From assembly GCA_028829895.1 (NCBI GenBank), contig CM054178.1, positions 20,890,506 to 20,954,505 on the forward strand: DNA of 64,000 nucleotides, written 5' to 3'. This document shows positions 50,730 through 62,700 of this stretch, piece by piece (the first letter of the stretch is position 1; each line of letters starts with the position of its first letter). The position numbers and the translations under genes were made by a program. Source of the stretch: Sinotaia quadrata. Lineage: Eukaryota > Mollusca > Gastropoda > Architaenioglossa > Viviparidae. The notes beneath the pieces were generated by a model. That model was given only the letters and a program-made list of their open reading frames with translations, was not told the origin of the DNA and made no database searches.

Positions 50730-51790
50730 AGTTTCTCTCAGAGGGAACCAGAGTGGAGATATAAAGATACGACGAGAAGGTAGTACCCAAACTCCTTTCC
50801 CCCTTGGTCTTTTAGCCTAAGGGTTATAACCATAATTATGAGCCCTTCGCCACGACTCAAGAGTGATCCCGATCGCTCACTCTCTCTTAGTAAATCAAAC
50901 ACCTGCCACCAAACTTCACAAGGAGGCAGAGGTTCGGTCCCCGAACTGCACACATTAGATGGGCTGCATGGGTAGGTAGTAGTAGTAATAGTAGTAGTTC
51001 CGCTACTTCTTTGCCCCACAGGAATTGCGTTAAAACTTTTCATCTTGACGATGTTCTCGTTTTTTGGTGGATTCCTGTGGGGCCTTCCTCCATTCTCTGG
51101 TTTTCAAGGAGGGTGGGGAGGGGTGTTCGTGCGTTGTTTGGTTTGCGTATTGTATCTCCGTGTCAGACCGTAGTTACGACTGTCGTCCGTGTGTTTGTGC
51201 GTGTTGTGGGGAACAGGGTATGCTTTTTTTTTAATTTTTTTTTTTTTAATAGGAGGTGGAGTGTGTTTGTCTCTAAGAGGTAGGTGATGCTAGGTGCACG
51301 TGACTTTGATAGTGTTCTTTGGGGTATGGAGTGCTTGGGTGGATAATGGTTTGTTTAAGAGGTATGTTGTTTGGGGTATAAGAGTGCTTGGTTGGTGAAT
51401 GGTAAGTTTAAGAGGTATGTTGTTTCTCTGATGATTTTCCTTTCCTCAGTGTATTTATTGCACTGTGGTAGGAAGTGTTCGATTGTGTTGTCTGTTATGC
51501 AGAACGTGCATGCTTTTGTATCGTTGTTTGTTTTGTGTGTATATCGTGTGTTATTATATCTCAATCTGTATATTGCTCTATTATGGCTTATGTTTGTGAG
51601 TTGGGTTTTTTGTCTTACTTTTGTATATGCTTTTGATTTGTGTGTGTATTTCTGATGTGTGTATTGGTGTGAGTAGTTGTTTGCCTTATTTGCTTCCGTA
51701 TTTGGCTCCCTTGTCTGCTGTTTCATTTCCAGTAATGTTGGTGTGACTGGGGATCCAGAGTAGCGTTATTTTTACTCCTTATGTGCGTGC
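50730..51790 (-). pseudogene. Jockey-like LINE, RNase H and C-terminal end
   Basis: Minus-strand ITLLWIPSHTNITGNETADK (RNase H, with the conserved W-x-P-S-H and ADK), followed in another frame by CTFCITDNTIEHFLPQCNKY, the C-x2-C...H-x4-C tail motif. The downstream part to 50730 looks like its 3' UTR, though this is inference. Frameshifted. Confidence 0.78.
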
Positions 51791-52240
51791 ACACAAACAC
51801 ACACACACAAGTTCATGGATATCACTAATCACAGAATGAAAATGGACTTTTAGAGAAATGATTACAGTCAGTGTACATAACCTTTTCAATAATGATGCCT
51901 ATCACAGCACGTGTTCACAATCTCATGGTTTGTAAGTCATGACTTTCGTATTTAGAAGATGGTCCATCACACCCCTTCTAGAATCTTTGTTGCGCTCACA
52001 TAGCACATCCATGGAAAATTGTCCAGACTTTATTATTCACTATCAAGCATATCACGAGGAATGGTTCCGAATTTTCGTTTGTGCTACTCAGGAACACTAT
52101 GAGGAATGTTCTAAAATCTTCTTGAATTCTCAAGACTAACGCCATAAATTTCCGATGTATTGGCTCTGAAACAGGAATCAACTTACAGCAAATGTTTGCT
52201 GATAAGTTCGACGATAACGAAAAATAAAAAATAATGGATC
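51791..52240. other. Intergenic sequence, nothing recognised
   Basis: A 66-codon plus frame at 51939 (FRIFVCATQEHYEECSKIFL) has no recognised family. Confidence 0.4.

Positions 52241-52241
<1 letters not shown>

Positions 52242-52306
<65 letters not shown>
52242..52306. repeat. (AT)n microsatellite
   Basis: About 32 AT dinucleotides, 210 bases before the methyltransferase-like start codon. Confidence 0.97.
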
Positions 52307-52313
<7 letters not shown>

Positions 52314-52514
52314 ACTTTACAAACTATTAAAATGTATTAAAATTGTCTACCTAAATATTGTTTGAAAATAACTGTTCATTACAAACCTTGTTCATGTATT
52401 TCGTATATGAGTTTCAATACAGTAATTCTCTGAAACTTTGTTTACAGACTTACAGCACCACATGAGATACGGCATCTACTTAAAGATCTATTACTTCCAT
52501 AAATTTAATCTAAC

Positions 52515-52739
52515 ATGAATAGAAAAGCAAGGAGATGCTTTTCCTTAATATTCGTTCTAATTCTGGTTGCCATTTTATATTTCACCATACAATACAGTCA
52601 TCTAGGTATTTCCAGGGAACATAAGCCTGAAGAAAACAATCAGCTAGAAAGAGAATGGCGAAAGCTCCTGTCTAGACAAATGAACCAGTTCAAAAAGGTC
52701 AAAGGTCAACAGGACTGCAACAATTTAGACTTAAAGAAG
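52515..52739 (+). CDS. Methyltransferase-like gene exon 1, signal anchor
   Basis: Seventy-five codons beginning MNRKARR, then a hydrophobic helix and a charged stem region (EENNQLEREWRKLL). It ends DLKK at an AAG|GTAAGC donor in phase 0. A short out-of-frame upstream ATG at about 52464 opens a uORF that ends overlapping this start. Confidence 0.78.
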
Positions 52740-54762
52740 GTAAGCATATCTTTAAAAGGTTCCTACACATTAAGTCTGCCCTTGAAATACTAAATATTGC
52801 ATTGTAGTACTTGAGAAAATGAAGACCATAGCAATCGGGGTTCTTTTTTAAAGTACATACATTCCTTAATATTTCTTACATTTGCCATTTATGAACCCAT
52901 ATTTCCAACTATAGTAATATGTACAAATGATTCATTTGCTGAGTAAGTGGTTTCAATTTTAACAGCTTGTTTAAAATTATTTTGTCCTTGGAGCACATTG
53001 TCCAAAGACAAGGGTCACAGGCAATAGCTCTGGGTGTGTTTTTATTCTGTAAGTCTGTTAACCTAATAATTGCATCTGAAATCAAATTATCGTTTAGTGT
53101 GTTGATGCTTTTTGTCTGGCTTCTGGTAACAAATGATTTGATTGGAATTTTTCCACGTTTGTCAGATAGTAGGCATGAATTGTCACTGCAATCCAATACC
53201 AGCTATAAAAAAGACCTGCACGTTTAGTCTTATATTCTTACACGCAATTTCGTTTTGGTTTTCAGGTTGTTTTAGTTGATCAACTGTAGCATCTCCTTAT
53301 TCCATTGTACCGTTTATTGATTTGATGTCCCACGACGTTTAGAGCAAAGACGGCTACTCCACACTTCACAGGTCAGCTAATCGAACAGCAAACTTTTCAG
53401 AACATCCATAACACATTTTTTTTACACCTTTCTCTCACAAAAACTCATGCCGAGCCTGCATTATACGACAGCATACACTTCCTGCCATCCTTAGATTCTG
53501 GTGGATTGTCTTTATATCTCGATTCTGCTTTTCCAGTCCTGTCAGAGGATTTGGATATGACATTATAATTATCATGAAATTAGAGCCTGAGTGGACCCGT
53601 GCAACATGACTGCCCGTTTTACTAGACTCCCTTACTTTGAGTCTATCACTACCGTAACTACAGAAAAAGTAAAACTAAGGTTATCTTATCTTATCTTATC
53701 TGCACACTATCTCACCCTGAACTGACGAAATCTGCAAAGACTATTGCTTTAAAGTCCATGTTTCCGGTAGTACACCATTTTCCACTCAAAACTATTGTCG
53801 ATATATTGTGATCGTTATCTCCTCCTTCATCGCATAGGTGGCGCGTTTGACCGTATAAATTCTGTTTCTAATATATAGCACAGTATTAGGTAACAACACA
53901 AATATTAAACCACGTCAAAGTTGTATGCTCTTGTTTGCATGGTTACGTTGCCTCCCCTTACTTGAGTTACTGCTGTTTTGCTTTTGTTTCTAACTTTTCA
54001 TTCTTTCTTATTTTCTATTCACTCTAACGTTTCTGACCCAATCTTATTTACCTATAACTAGAATATTTTTGAGGTCATTTGTTTTGCTTTCTCATAATCT
54101 TACATTGCAGGACCAATTTCTTTTAGTGGTTTTAAGCTCCATTCCTTAAAATACAGTGAGCAGCTCCGGTCTATATATTCCTAACAATGCCTCTTTCACT
54201 CTTTCATTCTTTATCCCATAGTAATTTTCTCCCATATCCGCTAATTCTACGCAACAATCAAAATATGATATCTGTGTTACTGAGACTGTCACTACTTGCA
54301 GCTTGCTGGCTTCTCAGTATTCATCTTTATCTTATGAGGTATTATATCAACGGCATTATAATGTAATTTTAAAATATCAAATTCACCTTCCTCACAAGAC
54401 TGCAGTTTATTGTACTCATCCCGAGTACTGCCTTGAAGTAGACTAGATATAAGGATAACCCTGAGTGTTTAAAGTAATTCATTATCAGGCGTTAAGCTAA
54501 GAGAGTTCGATAACTAATTTCGTAAGAAAGGAAACAGTAACCCCAGAATGTTCTGATTGTATGTCTTGGAAAATACCTAGATATATTTCTAGAAATATGT
54601 CTAGAAAGATAGACGGATATGTAGATAGATAGATGTCTAGATAGATAAACATATAAACATCTATCATATGTCGAGATATATAGATACATATGTATAGATA
54701 GATAGATAGATAGGTACGTAGATAGATAGATAGATAGGTAGATAGATATGTAGGTAGGTAGG

Positions 54763-54799
<37 letters not shown>

Positions 54800-54916
54800 C
54801 GACAAACAGACATAGATAGATAGATAATCAGATAGATAGATAGATAGATAGATAATCAGATAGATAGACATGTAGATAGATACATAAATAGAGAGATAGA
54901 AAGATAGATAGATAAG

Positions 54917-54964
<48 letters not shown>

Positions 54965-55065
54965 GCGATAGATAGACAGATAGATAGACAGAGAGAAAGA
55001 TAAAGAGAGAGAGAGAGAGAGACAGAGACAGACAAACAGACAGACGACAAACAGTAGATAGATAC

Positions 55066-55102
<37 letters not shown>

Positions 55103-56426
55103 CAGACAAACAGACAGATATATATAGATATATATATATACAGATAGATAAACAGAGAGACAGACAGATAGATAGATATATAGATACATAAAGAGAGAGA
55201 GACAGACAGACAGACATATAGATAGACAGAGAGATAGAAATATAGATATATAAAAAGAGACAGACAGACAGACATATAGATAGATAAATAGACATAGATA
55301 GATAAACAGACAGATAGACATATAGATAGATACATACATGGAGAGATAGATAGATAGATAAACAAACAGACAGATAGAGAGATAGAAAGATATATATAAA
55401 TAGATAGATAAATAGATAGATAGATAGATAGATAAACAGCCAGGCGAACATAGATAGATAGATAGATAAACAGCCAGACAGATAGAAGGATAGATAGAGA
55501 TAGATAGATAGATAGATAGATAGACAGATAGATAAAGAGACAGATAGATAGATACATAAAGAGAGAGAGCGAGACATACATATAGAGAGATAGAGAGATA
55601 GAGCGATATATAAAGAGAGAGACAAACAGGCAGACAAAAAGACAGACAGTTATATAGACAGATAGATAGATAGATAGATAGACAGGTAGACTGACAGACA
55701 GACAAACTGATAGATAGGTGAGTTTCACGTGCGTCTGAATTTTATTTGTCATTACATCTGTAGGATGTCGGCGTTAAAGTCTCAGAATCAGGTGGATTTT
55801 ATTTGTCATTACATCTATAGGATGTCGGCGTTAAAGTCTCAGAATCAGGTGGATGGTGCCTGATAGAAAGTCAACCCAATTCTACCAAGCACCGCACAGA
55901 CAAGCAATTAGCAGAAGCCCTAGGCTTGTTTTTGAAAGGTCAAAAGGTTGCCAGCTTTGGGGATGGACCTGGTCACTATAAGAAAATTTTAGATGAGCAA
56001 GGACTTGTGGCATCTTATGACGCTTATGATGGTGCGCCCTTTGTAGAAGAAGTCACAAATGGAATAGTCAAATTTCTTGATCTTACCATTCCCCAGTATG
56101 GTCTACCGGTCTATGACTGGGTTGTCAGTCTGGAAGTGGCTGAGCACATACCTAAGAAATACGAGAACATCTTGGTTTGCAACTACGTGCGTCACGCCCG
56201 AGTAGGTGTGGTTTTAAGCTGGGCGGTTCCCGGACAAGTTGGGTTTAGTCACGTCAACTTGAAAAATCTCACTGAAGTTGATGACCTTATGTCGGCACAT
56301 TTTTTCCAGTTTGATGAAATGGCGAGTGACACATTAAAGAAAAAATCTTTAAAAAAGTGGCTTAGGAGAAATATTCGCGTGTATCGACGCCGCTCTGATC
56401 ATATGATTAATGAGAATGAGTCTTGA
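52515..56426 (+). CDS. Type II membrane methyltransferase-like protein, two exons
   Basis: Exon 1 (52515-52739) and exon 2 (55821-56426) join in phase 0 to give 276 residues. Residues about 9-27 are a signal anchor (SLIFVLILVAILYFTIQ) after a short basic N-terminus, so the rest should be lumenal. Exon 2 contains VASFGDGPGHYKKIL, like the glycine-rich SAM-binding motif I; a following YDAYDG; and VVSLEVAEHIPKKYE, like motif IV (SLEVAEH) of class I methyltransferases. A basic tail follows. The substrate is unknown. The 3-kb intron holds a GATA array, and the exon 2 acceptor is duplicated just upstream. An AATAAA at 56755-56760 could serve as the poly(A) signal. Confidence 0.85.
52740..54590. other. 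Intron of methyltransferase-like gene, unique part
   Basis: No array or element recognised except a short TTATC repeat near 53680-53700. Confidence 0.5.
54595..55712. repeat. Long GATA-type microsatellite (about 1.1 kb)
   Basis: GATA tetranucleotides with GACA, AGAG and TATA blocks, interrupted at many points. The long minus frames across it are artefacts. Confidence 0.97.
55731..55853 (+). repeat. 57-bp duplication of methyltransferase exon 2 acceptor
   Basis: TTTGTCATTACATCTGTAG|GATGTCGGCG... is repeated as ACATCTATAG|GATGTCGGCG 57 bases on. The unit holds the branch/pyrimidine region, the AG and 33 exon bases. Confidence 0.95.
55821..56426 (+). CDS. Methyltransferase-like gene exon 2, catalytic domain
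   Basis: Begins DVGVKVSESGGWCLI and is open to TGA at 56426. Motif I (SFGDGPG) is at about protein residue 115 and SLEVAEH at about 175. A duplicate acceptor at 55763 would add 19 codons ending in a TAG, so only the 55820 acceptor gives a full protein. Confidence 0.88.
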   Translation, partial: DVGVKVSESGGWCLIESQPNSTKHRTDKQLAEALGLFLKGQKVASFGDGPGHYKKILDEQGLVASYDAYDGAPFVEEVTNGIVKFLDLTIPQYGLPVYDWVVSLEVAEHIPKKYENILVCNYVRHARVGVVLSWAVPGQVGFSHVNLKNLTEVDDLMSAHFFQFDEMASDTLKKKSLKKWLRRNIRVYRRRSDHMINENES

Positions 56427-56754
56427 TTATTGCTTTTTGTGAGAAACTTTCAAAAACGATAAATGATTATGGATTGACTTGACTCTTCGACATGAGGAAA
56501 GTACACTGCAATTCTTTTACGAGTTATAAAAAAAAAATGCGTTGTTCTGCTTTTTTAATTCTGTCTCAGTTTCTACATTTTTTCTAGTACTCACATGAAT
56601 GCTGTGTTCCTTGTGATTCGGAAATAACAAAGCCAGTACAGTAAGCAAGAAGGTATTTAGTTAACAGTGCCATCACTTATCGTGCTGGGAATGAATTTCA
56701 AACATTACTATTAATATTGTCAAATTAAATCCTGTTTTTGTAAAAGAACATTTG

Positions 56755-56760
56755 AATAAA
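56755..56760 (+). promoter_or_regulatory. Putative poly(A) signal
   Basis: AATAAA about 330 bases after the stop codon of the methyltransferase-like gene. The sequence between is AT-rich and has no long frame, as expected of a 3' UTR. Confidence 0.45.
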
Positions 56761-56999
56761 TATCAATATTAGTTTCTATATTCTTAACAAGTCTAGAAAT
56801 ATAAACAGGATCAAAAATAGTAGTATGCGTTCTTCTTTACAGATAATTATTGCTGATCTGAACTTGTCTAAGAAATTCGTATCACCTTTAATGGATACAT
56901 TTATTAAGAACGATTTCTTTAATTATATTATTTGTTCAAGAATCATCCTTGTAAATTAAATACATTATAGGACCGTAGTCTACAGTGCACTTCAGTGTT

Positions 57000-57235
57000 T
57001 AAAATAGTTCTATCAGTACATTGCATTCAGTGTTTAAATGGTTTAATCAGTATATTACACTTCAGTGTTTAAATAGTTCTATCAGTATATTACACTTCAG
57101 TGTTTAAATGGTTTAATCAGTATATTACACTTCAGTGTTTAAATGGTTCTATCAGTATATTACACTTCAGTGTTTAAATGGTTCTATCAGTACATTGCAT
57201 TTGAGTGTTTAGATGGTTCTATCAGTTTTGATTGC
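57000..57235. repeat. Minisatellite, 35 bp x 7
   Basis: Unit TTCAGTGTTTAAATGGTTCT then ATCAGTATATTACAC. Confidence 0.93.
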
Positions 57236-57239
57236 ATAT

Positions 57240-57910
57240 AGATTGGTGTCTCAGTAAAAAAAAAATAGTATTCTCTCTTTAAATGATTGTTAGAGGAAGA
57301 TGTAGAATTTTCTTAATAAGATTGAAATAAAATATATTTATTTCAAAATACTTATTTGAATTATCCGCATGTGAAATATAATTTTTTATTTGAATGTGTC
57401 AGATGTATAATATTTTTATTTAAATAATATCCCTGTGAGGAGCATTTTGTATTTAAATGTGTTAGGAGATTATAATATACTTATTTTAATAATTCCTATA
57501 TGATGTATACTATGTTGATTGAAATAACGTGTTTTGAGATTGTATATACTTATTTCAATGCTGCGGATTTTCTGGGAATCGTCAGTCGAGCGTAGAACAA
57601 TTTTCTTTAGTCAATCATTCTTTGTTGTTATTGATACATTTTTGTTTTATATGCCGATGCCCTTGAAATGTAGGTTGGTTATGTCATTAGAGCATAAATA
57701 ATGTATGTGCTGTAATGTGTGAGTATATTTTATTTTGCATTTGTAAAGTGTGTTATCCTAAAGCGCCAGAATGATAATGAAGAATATTTTAGGAATGTTT
57801 CTTTGTATTTAAAATTGTAAAATAAAATTTGCTTCCAAATATATATATGTTGCAATAGTGGCTGATCGAATTAGAGTGAGTGTTTGTGTTGGTTCTTGAC
57901 CGCCCAAGTG
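57240..57910. other. Intergenic sequence, nothing recognised
   Basis: AT-rich and unique, with several AATAAA-like strings. Confidence 0.45.
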
Positions 57911-57911
57911 A

Positions 57912-57916
<5 letters not shown>

Positions 57917-57987
<71 letters not shown>

Positions 57988-57988
57988 G
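57917..57988. repeat. (TG)n microsatellite
   Basis: About 35 TG dinucleotides. Confidence 0.97.
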
Positions 57989-58284
57989 TTGTGAGAGTAT
58001 AATATTTGAAAATGTTTTTGTGAATAATGTACGAGCATTGCTAACAGTAAAGTACGTAGGAATAGTCGGATTTGATAGAGCAATATGTACATCAAAATTT
58101 ACATTTATTTTATTTTAGTATAGGTGAATTTGTAAGCAATGGGAACAGCCTACAACTACAAACATCCAGAATTCCCAGAGATATTTGTAAAATGGATTTT
58201 AAAAAATCTCTAGAAATCTGTTACTCTATCATAGTTCAGACTGATACACGAAATGAGAGAGCGATATGTGTTCGTGAGTGTGCA

Positions 58285-58286
<2 letters not shown>

Positions 58287-58332
<46 letters not shown>

Positions 58333-58351
58333 TGTGTGTGTGTGTGTGTCT
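58287..58351. repeat. (TG)n microsatellite
   Basis: About 32 TG dinucleotides with one TA. Confidence 0.97.
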
Positions 58352-58869
58352 TTGTGTGATTCACAGGGTAGTGCTTATAAGAGAACAGAAATGGAGTTAG
58401 TAAGATAAGCGATAATATTCTTTACATAACCTGATTGAGACAATGCTGCAAATTGTCTATTGCATGCGCTTTGAAACATCACAAGTTTTTAGTCTGCTGT
58501 CAACTCCATATGTCTCTCTCCAAACATCTACACATATTGAAAACAAGTGATGGTTATTATTCTCTCAAAGTCAAACATGGGCGCCCTCTTTCACCATGTC
58601 AGCTTCTTCAAGCAATGTAACAATTAGCAACTCTAGTACTTCCTTATACCAGAAATTGTTCATGTAGTCAGCATATCTTGCCTCCGTACATCAAATGGAG
58701 TGTAGTGTATCCTCCACACTTACACACTGCTTCCCGCTTTTATCACAGTTGATCATAGCAGTTTACAATATGCAAATCAGAAGGTACAAATCATACATAT
58801 AGCAAAGGCTGCATGTCTCAACAAGCAAATAATTCTTGCAAAATGGTGAAAACGTTTACCAGTTAAGAT

Positions 58870-58875
58870 TTTATT
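58870..58875 (-). promoter_or_regulatory. Putative poly(A) signal of EGF-like gene
   Basis: Minus-strand AATAAA about 570 bases past the terminal stop codon; it is the first one I noticed downstream. Confidence 0.3.
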
Positions 58876-59442
58876 AATAATATCTTCATTTTGAAACAAA
58901 AATGACAGAAGATAAATAGAAAGAATGATATGCAATTGTGTAATGTATGTTTTAAAATCTACTTACCTATCTTTCTATTTATCTATCTATATGTCTGTCT
59001 GTCTGTCTATCTATCTATCTACTATGCAGAACATAGAGTTTATCCAGATATATAGCTTTGACGCGTTCAGGACTAGTTTTGACATACTCACTCTTGATAT
59101 TTTTGAATACTTGATGATAACCAAACTATAGGAATTTTATATTCAGATCCTAAGCTATCTTTGGACAGGTCATATTTGCCTAAAATTGTCTCGACTGGTA
59201 TAAAGAAAAATGTCGATAAGTCAGATAAGAATTTAGTTCATGTGAAACAACGATTCAACATGAGATTCAATAAAATATATATTTTCTTGCAGTTCATTTA
59301 TCATCCTTCACAAAATTAAATTAATAATATCTGCACGAATTTATACAATAAAGTTTACATTTTGGTAAACTCTATGTATTGTCCCACTCACGTAGGTACA
59401 GTATCGTTAGGTTTAGTTTCGAAATCATTTAGACCAAACAAA

Positions 59443-59735
59443 TCATAATCGAGTCTGTGCTGAAGAATCGGCCCCCAAGTCTTGGGTGTTCGTGTCCGCT
59501 TGATTGTAACCTGAATGTGAGTCCTGCGAGAAAACCTCTTTCTTCTCATTCAAACAGTTTTCAATCTTTTCCTCGGTGCTTGACGACGAGCTGTCGTCTT
59601 TACCCGATCGTTGTGGTGCATTCAAGGAGCCAGATGAAAGACTCCTGTAGTACCGGAAACGATCGTGTATCTGTGGTGGTTTTGGTGTACTTGGAATTGG
59701 AAGCTGTTCGTGGTTTATCAGTTCCGTAGACAAGC
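59443..59735 (-). CDS. Probable terminal exon, cytoplasmic tail
   Basis: Open frame after TATTTCCAG: polar and serine-rich, with LPIPSTPKPP, RYYRSLSSG and DDSSSSSTEEK, ending in TGA. The frame is read with phase 1 entry. Direct joining to the membrane exon (phase 2) would instead give a tail of about 46 residues. A reverse-strand AATAAA at 58870-58875 could end the transcript. Confidence 0.55.
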
Positions 59736-62700
59736 CTGGAAATACATTACAAACCACTATCATTATTTTTTATTTATTAATATGTATGTTTATGAGATTG
59801 CTAATAAAATATAATATATGCCTAAAATATGCCTATATATATAAAAATAATATATGCCTAAAATGTCTGTAGGGTGATCAAATTGCTGACGTTTTCTGAT
59901 TACTGGCGGCTTATTGTATTTTAATTGTTAATTAGGTGCCTTACAGAGTACTGGCTGAATGTTGTATTTTAATTGTCATATTAGTTAGTGCCGTAAAGAT
60001 TAATGGTTGAATGTTGTATTTTAATTGTCATATTAGTTAGTGCCTTAAAGATTAATGGTTGAATGTTGTATTTTAATTGTCGTATTAGTTAGGTCTTACA
60101 GAAGATGCATTGTGTTCGAAAGCAATGCAAAGATTCCGTGGCAGTTCTGGAAGCATTATTTTCTTTTAAACAGCTCAGTAAAGTTTCGTGTAAAGAAGTT
60201 GTTTTCTGGATTAGTTAGATGCTCTTGTGTGAATGTTGTGTGTTCCCAAAGATTGCTTCGTTACGATTCTGTCCTTAGTGTCAGCTTTCATGATTGGTCG
60301 GAGGACTTCGTTGTGAGATAATGTTTCATTCTTTAAACACAGTCACTGCTTTTTGAGACTGAGATGCGTATGTCTGCTATTTATTGTATTATTGATTTCT
60401 GTACTGAAGTTTCGTGCTGCTTTGGACAGTACAGGAGGGAAGTAAATGTACGAGGTAAATAGTAGTGTTGTAAGTCACGTTTGTTTGTGAGTATTATACG
60501 ATAAATTTCTCATAGTGGTGTTGTTGTAAGTCACGTTTGTTTGTGAGTATTACACGATAAATTTCTCATAGTGGTGTTGTTGTAAGTCACGCTTGTGTGT
60601 ATTACGCGATATATTTCTCATAGTGGTGTTGTTGTAAGTCACGCTTGTGTGTATTACGCGATATATTTCTCATAGTGGTGTTGTTGTAAGTCACGCTTGT
60701 GTGTATTACGCTATATATTTCTCATAGTGGTGTTGTTGTAAGTCACGCTTGTGTGTATTACGCGATATATTTCTCATAGTGGTGTTGTTGTAAGTCACGC
60801 TTGTGTGTATTACGCGATATATTTCTCATAGTGGTGTTGTTGTAAGTCACTCTTGTGTGTATTACGCGATATTCGTGAATAATGAAACACCCTGATTCAT
60901 CAGAACAATGACAAAATATTCAAAACCAGTGTTGCACTTTAATACATGGGGAATATACAACACATTTAAAGGAGTGAAGTACACTGGGAGCACAAGCACA
61001 ACAAGCACACATGAAAATTTCACCACACTGAGAAATAGAACAATGATAACGTCAATGCAAACGCATATTCAGAAATGGGTGAAAGGAAGTCACGGATGAA
61101 CATTGAAAGGAAATCATTATCAGACAACACCTGCATGACCAGTGAAGCCAAAGGAGAGATGGCACACAAATGGCCCATTCATGATTATATTTTATTGAAG
61201 AAATGAAATATATAGGACATATATTGGAGCAAAAACGAAACACTGTAAAACTAAGCAAGCACATATTGTATGAAAACGTATTTTGATCAATAAAGCAAAT
61301 AAAATCAACACTTTTGATCTAGAACGCACTCTAACATAAACAATAAAAATAATAATGTCAGGAAGTATCCATACGAGCAAGCATCAGAACGAAATAAGCA
61401 CGAATAACAAATTATAATAACTTTGTTTTTTCAAAGGGTAGAATATATACTTAAAGCAAACAGTCTTGAAGTTTTTAAATGAATGACATATTTTCGTAAC
61501 TGACCTTGACCCTCTGGTTCCGACCGGATTGTATTTAAGTGAGAACTTCTGCGCAGTTTTCGGAAGCTGAAAAGTTTCAAAAATCAGAAAAAAATATTTT
61601 TTTGACATTTTTCAAAAATGAAAGAAAGGTATTTGTTTGTTATATTTTTCAAAACAGAAAGAAAGATTTTGTTTGTTACATTTTTCAAAACAGAATAAAA
61701 TGTTACTTTGTTTGTGACATTTATTCAAAACAGAATAAAATGTTTTATTTGCGACATTTTAAAATGTTTAAATAGTTCAAATGTAATAAATATACAATAT
61801 GTAGGTTTTACGATAATTATTCACAAATCGGAATAGATATCCGAGAACGTAAGAGCAATATACAACAAACGAAAATATGCAATAAAACCCAAAGAGGTCA
61901 CCGATGGTTGGTTGACCAAATAACGATAAAAACAGCGACTAAGAAACAACCAAACTTACCATAAAATAAACAAAATTGTTGACACAATAGCGAGGAGTGC
62001 ACCGATGACAGAGCCTGCAATGACCCCTGACATTTTGTGCTCATCTGTTCACACAATAGATCGAATACATTAAGGAAATCAAGTTAGCAAACATACTTGA
62101 GTGAGTGTGCATTCTTATGCTTGTAATGGTGACCTAAAATATTGTGCGAAAATAATGAGGTTATACGAATGCATGAATGTTATATGAATGCATGCATAAT
62201 TGTGTACAAACATACATTCACATGGCACAAAGCACATATGTACAGATACATGCATAAACACATATGTATGCATTCATCTGTATGTTTTAAAAATGAATGT
62301 GCGTGTTTCGATAGCAGTTTTGGGTTGATCATTTCGTCATCTGACGTTATGTAATCTGGAGTGTCCCAGTGGGACAATCGCCTCACACATGCGAATTGCA
62401 GGACACATAGGACATCGACACTTTGAACGCACATTGCAGCCAAGGGTCCGTTTGTAAATTTAGTGAATGCACCCCAACCCCGTCTAGCAACTTTAGCTTA
62501 TCACCTAAAAACGGAAGAAAAAGAACGATCTAAATACCACTATTACCGGAACACATGTCGCTATCTGTACACGAGGTTGGGCGAGACAAACATTCCCCAG
62601 TGGCCGGGTCGCAGTGATTATAGTACGTACAGTTGTAGCAAATGAGATTGCAGTCTTGACCGTAGTAACCTTGTGAGCACGCTGTCAGGAAAAGAAGCAA

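Noticed and set aside
54497..55752. Minus-strand frames of 269-402 codons rich in L, S, I, Y
   Set aside because: They are translations of GATA/GACA repeats, open in all three minus frames; no splice or start context, and they lie in the methyltransferase-like gene's intron.
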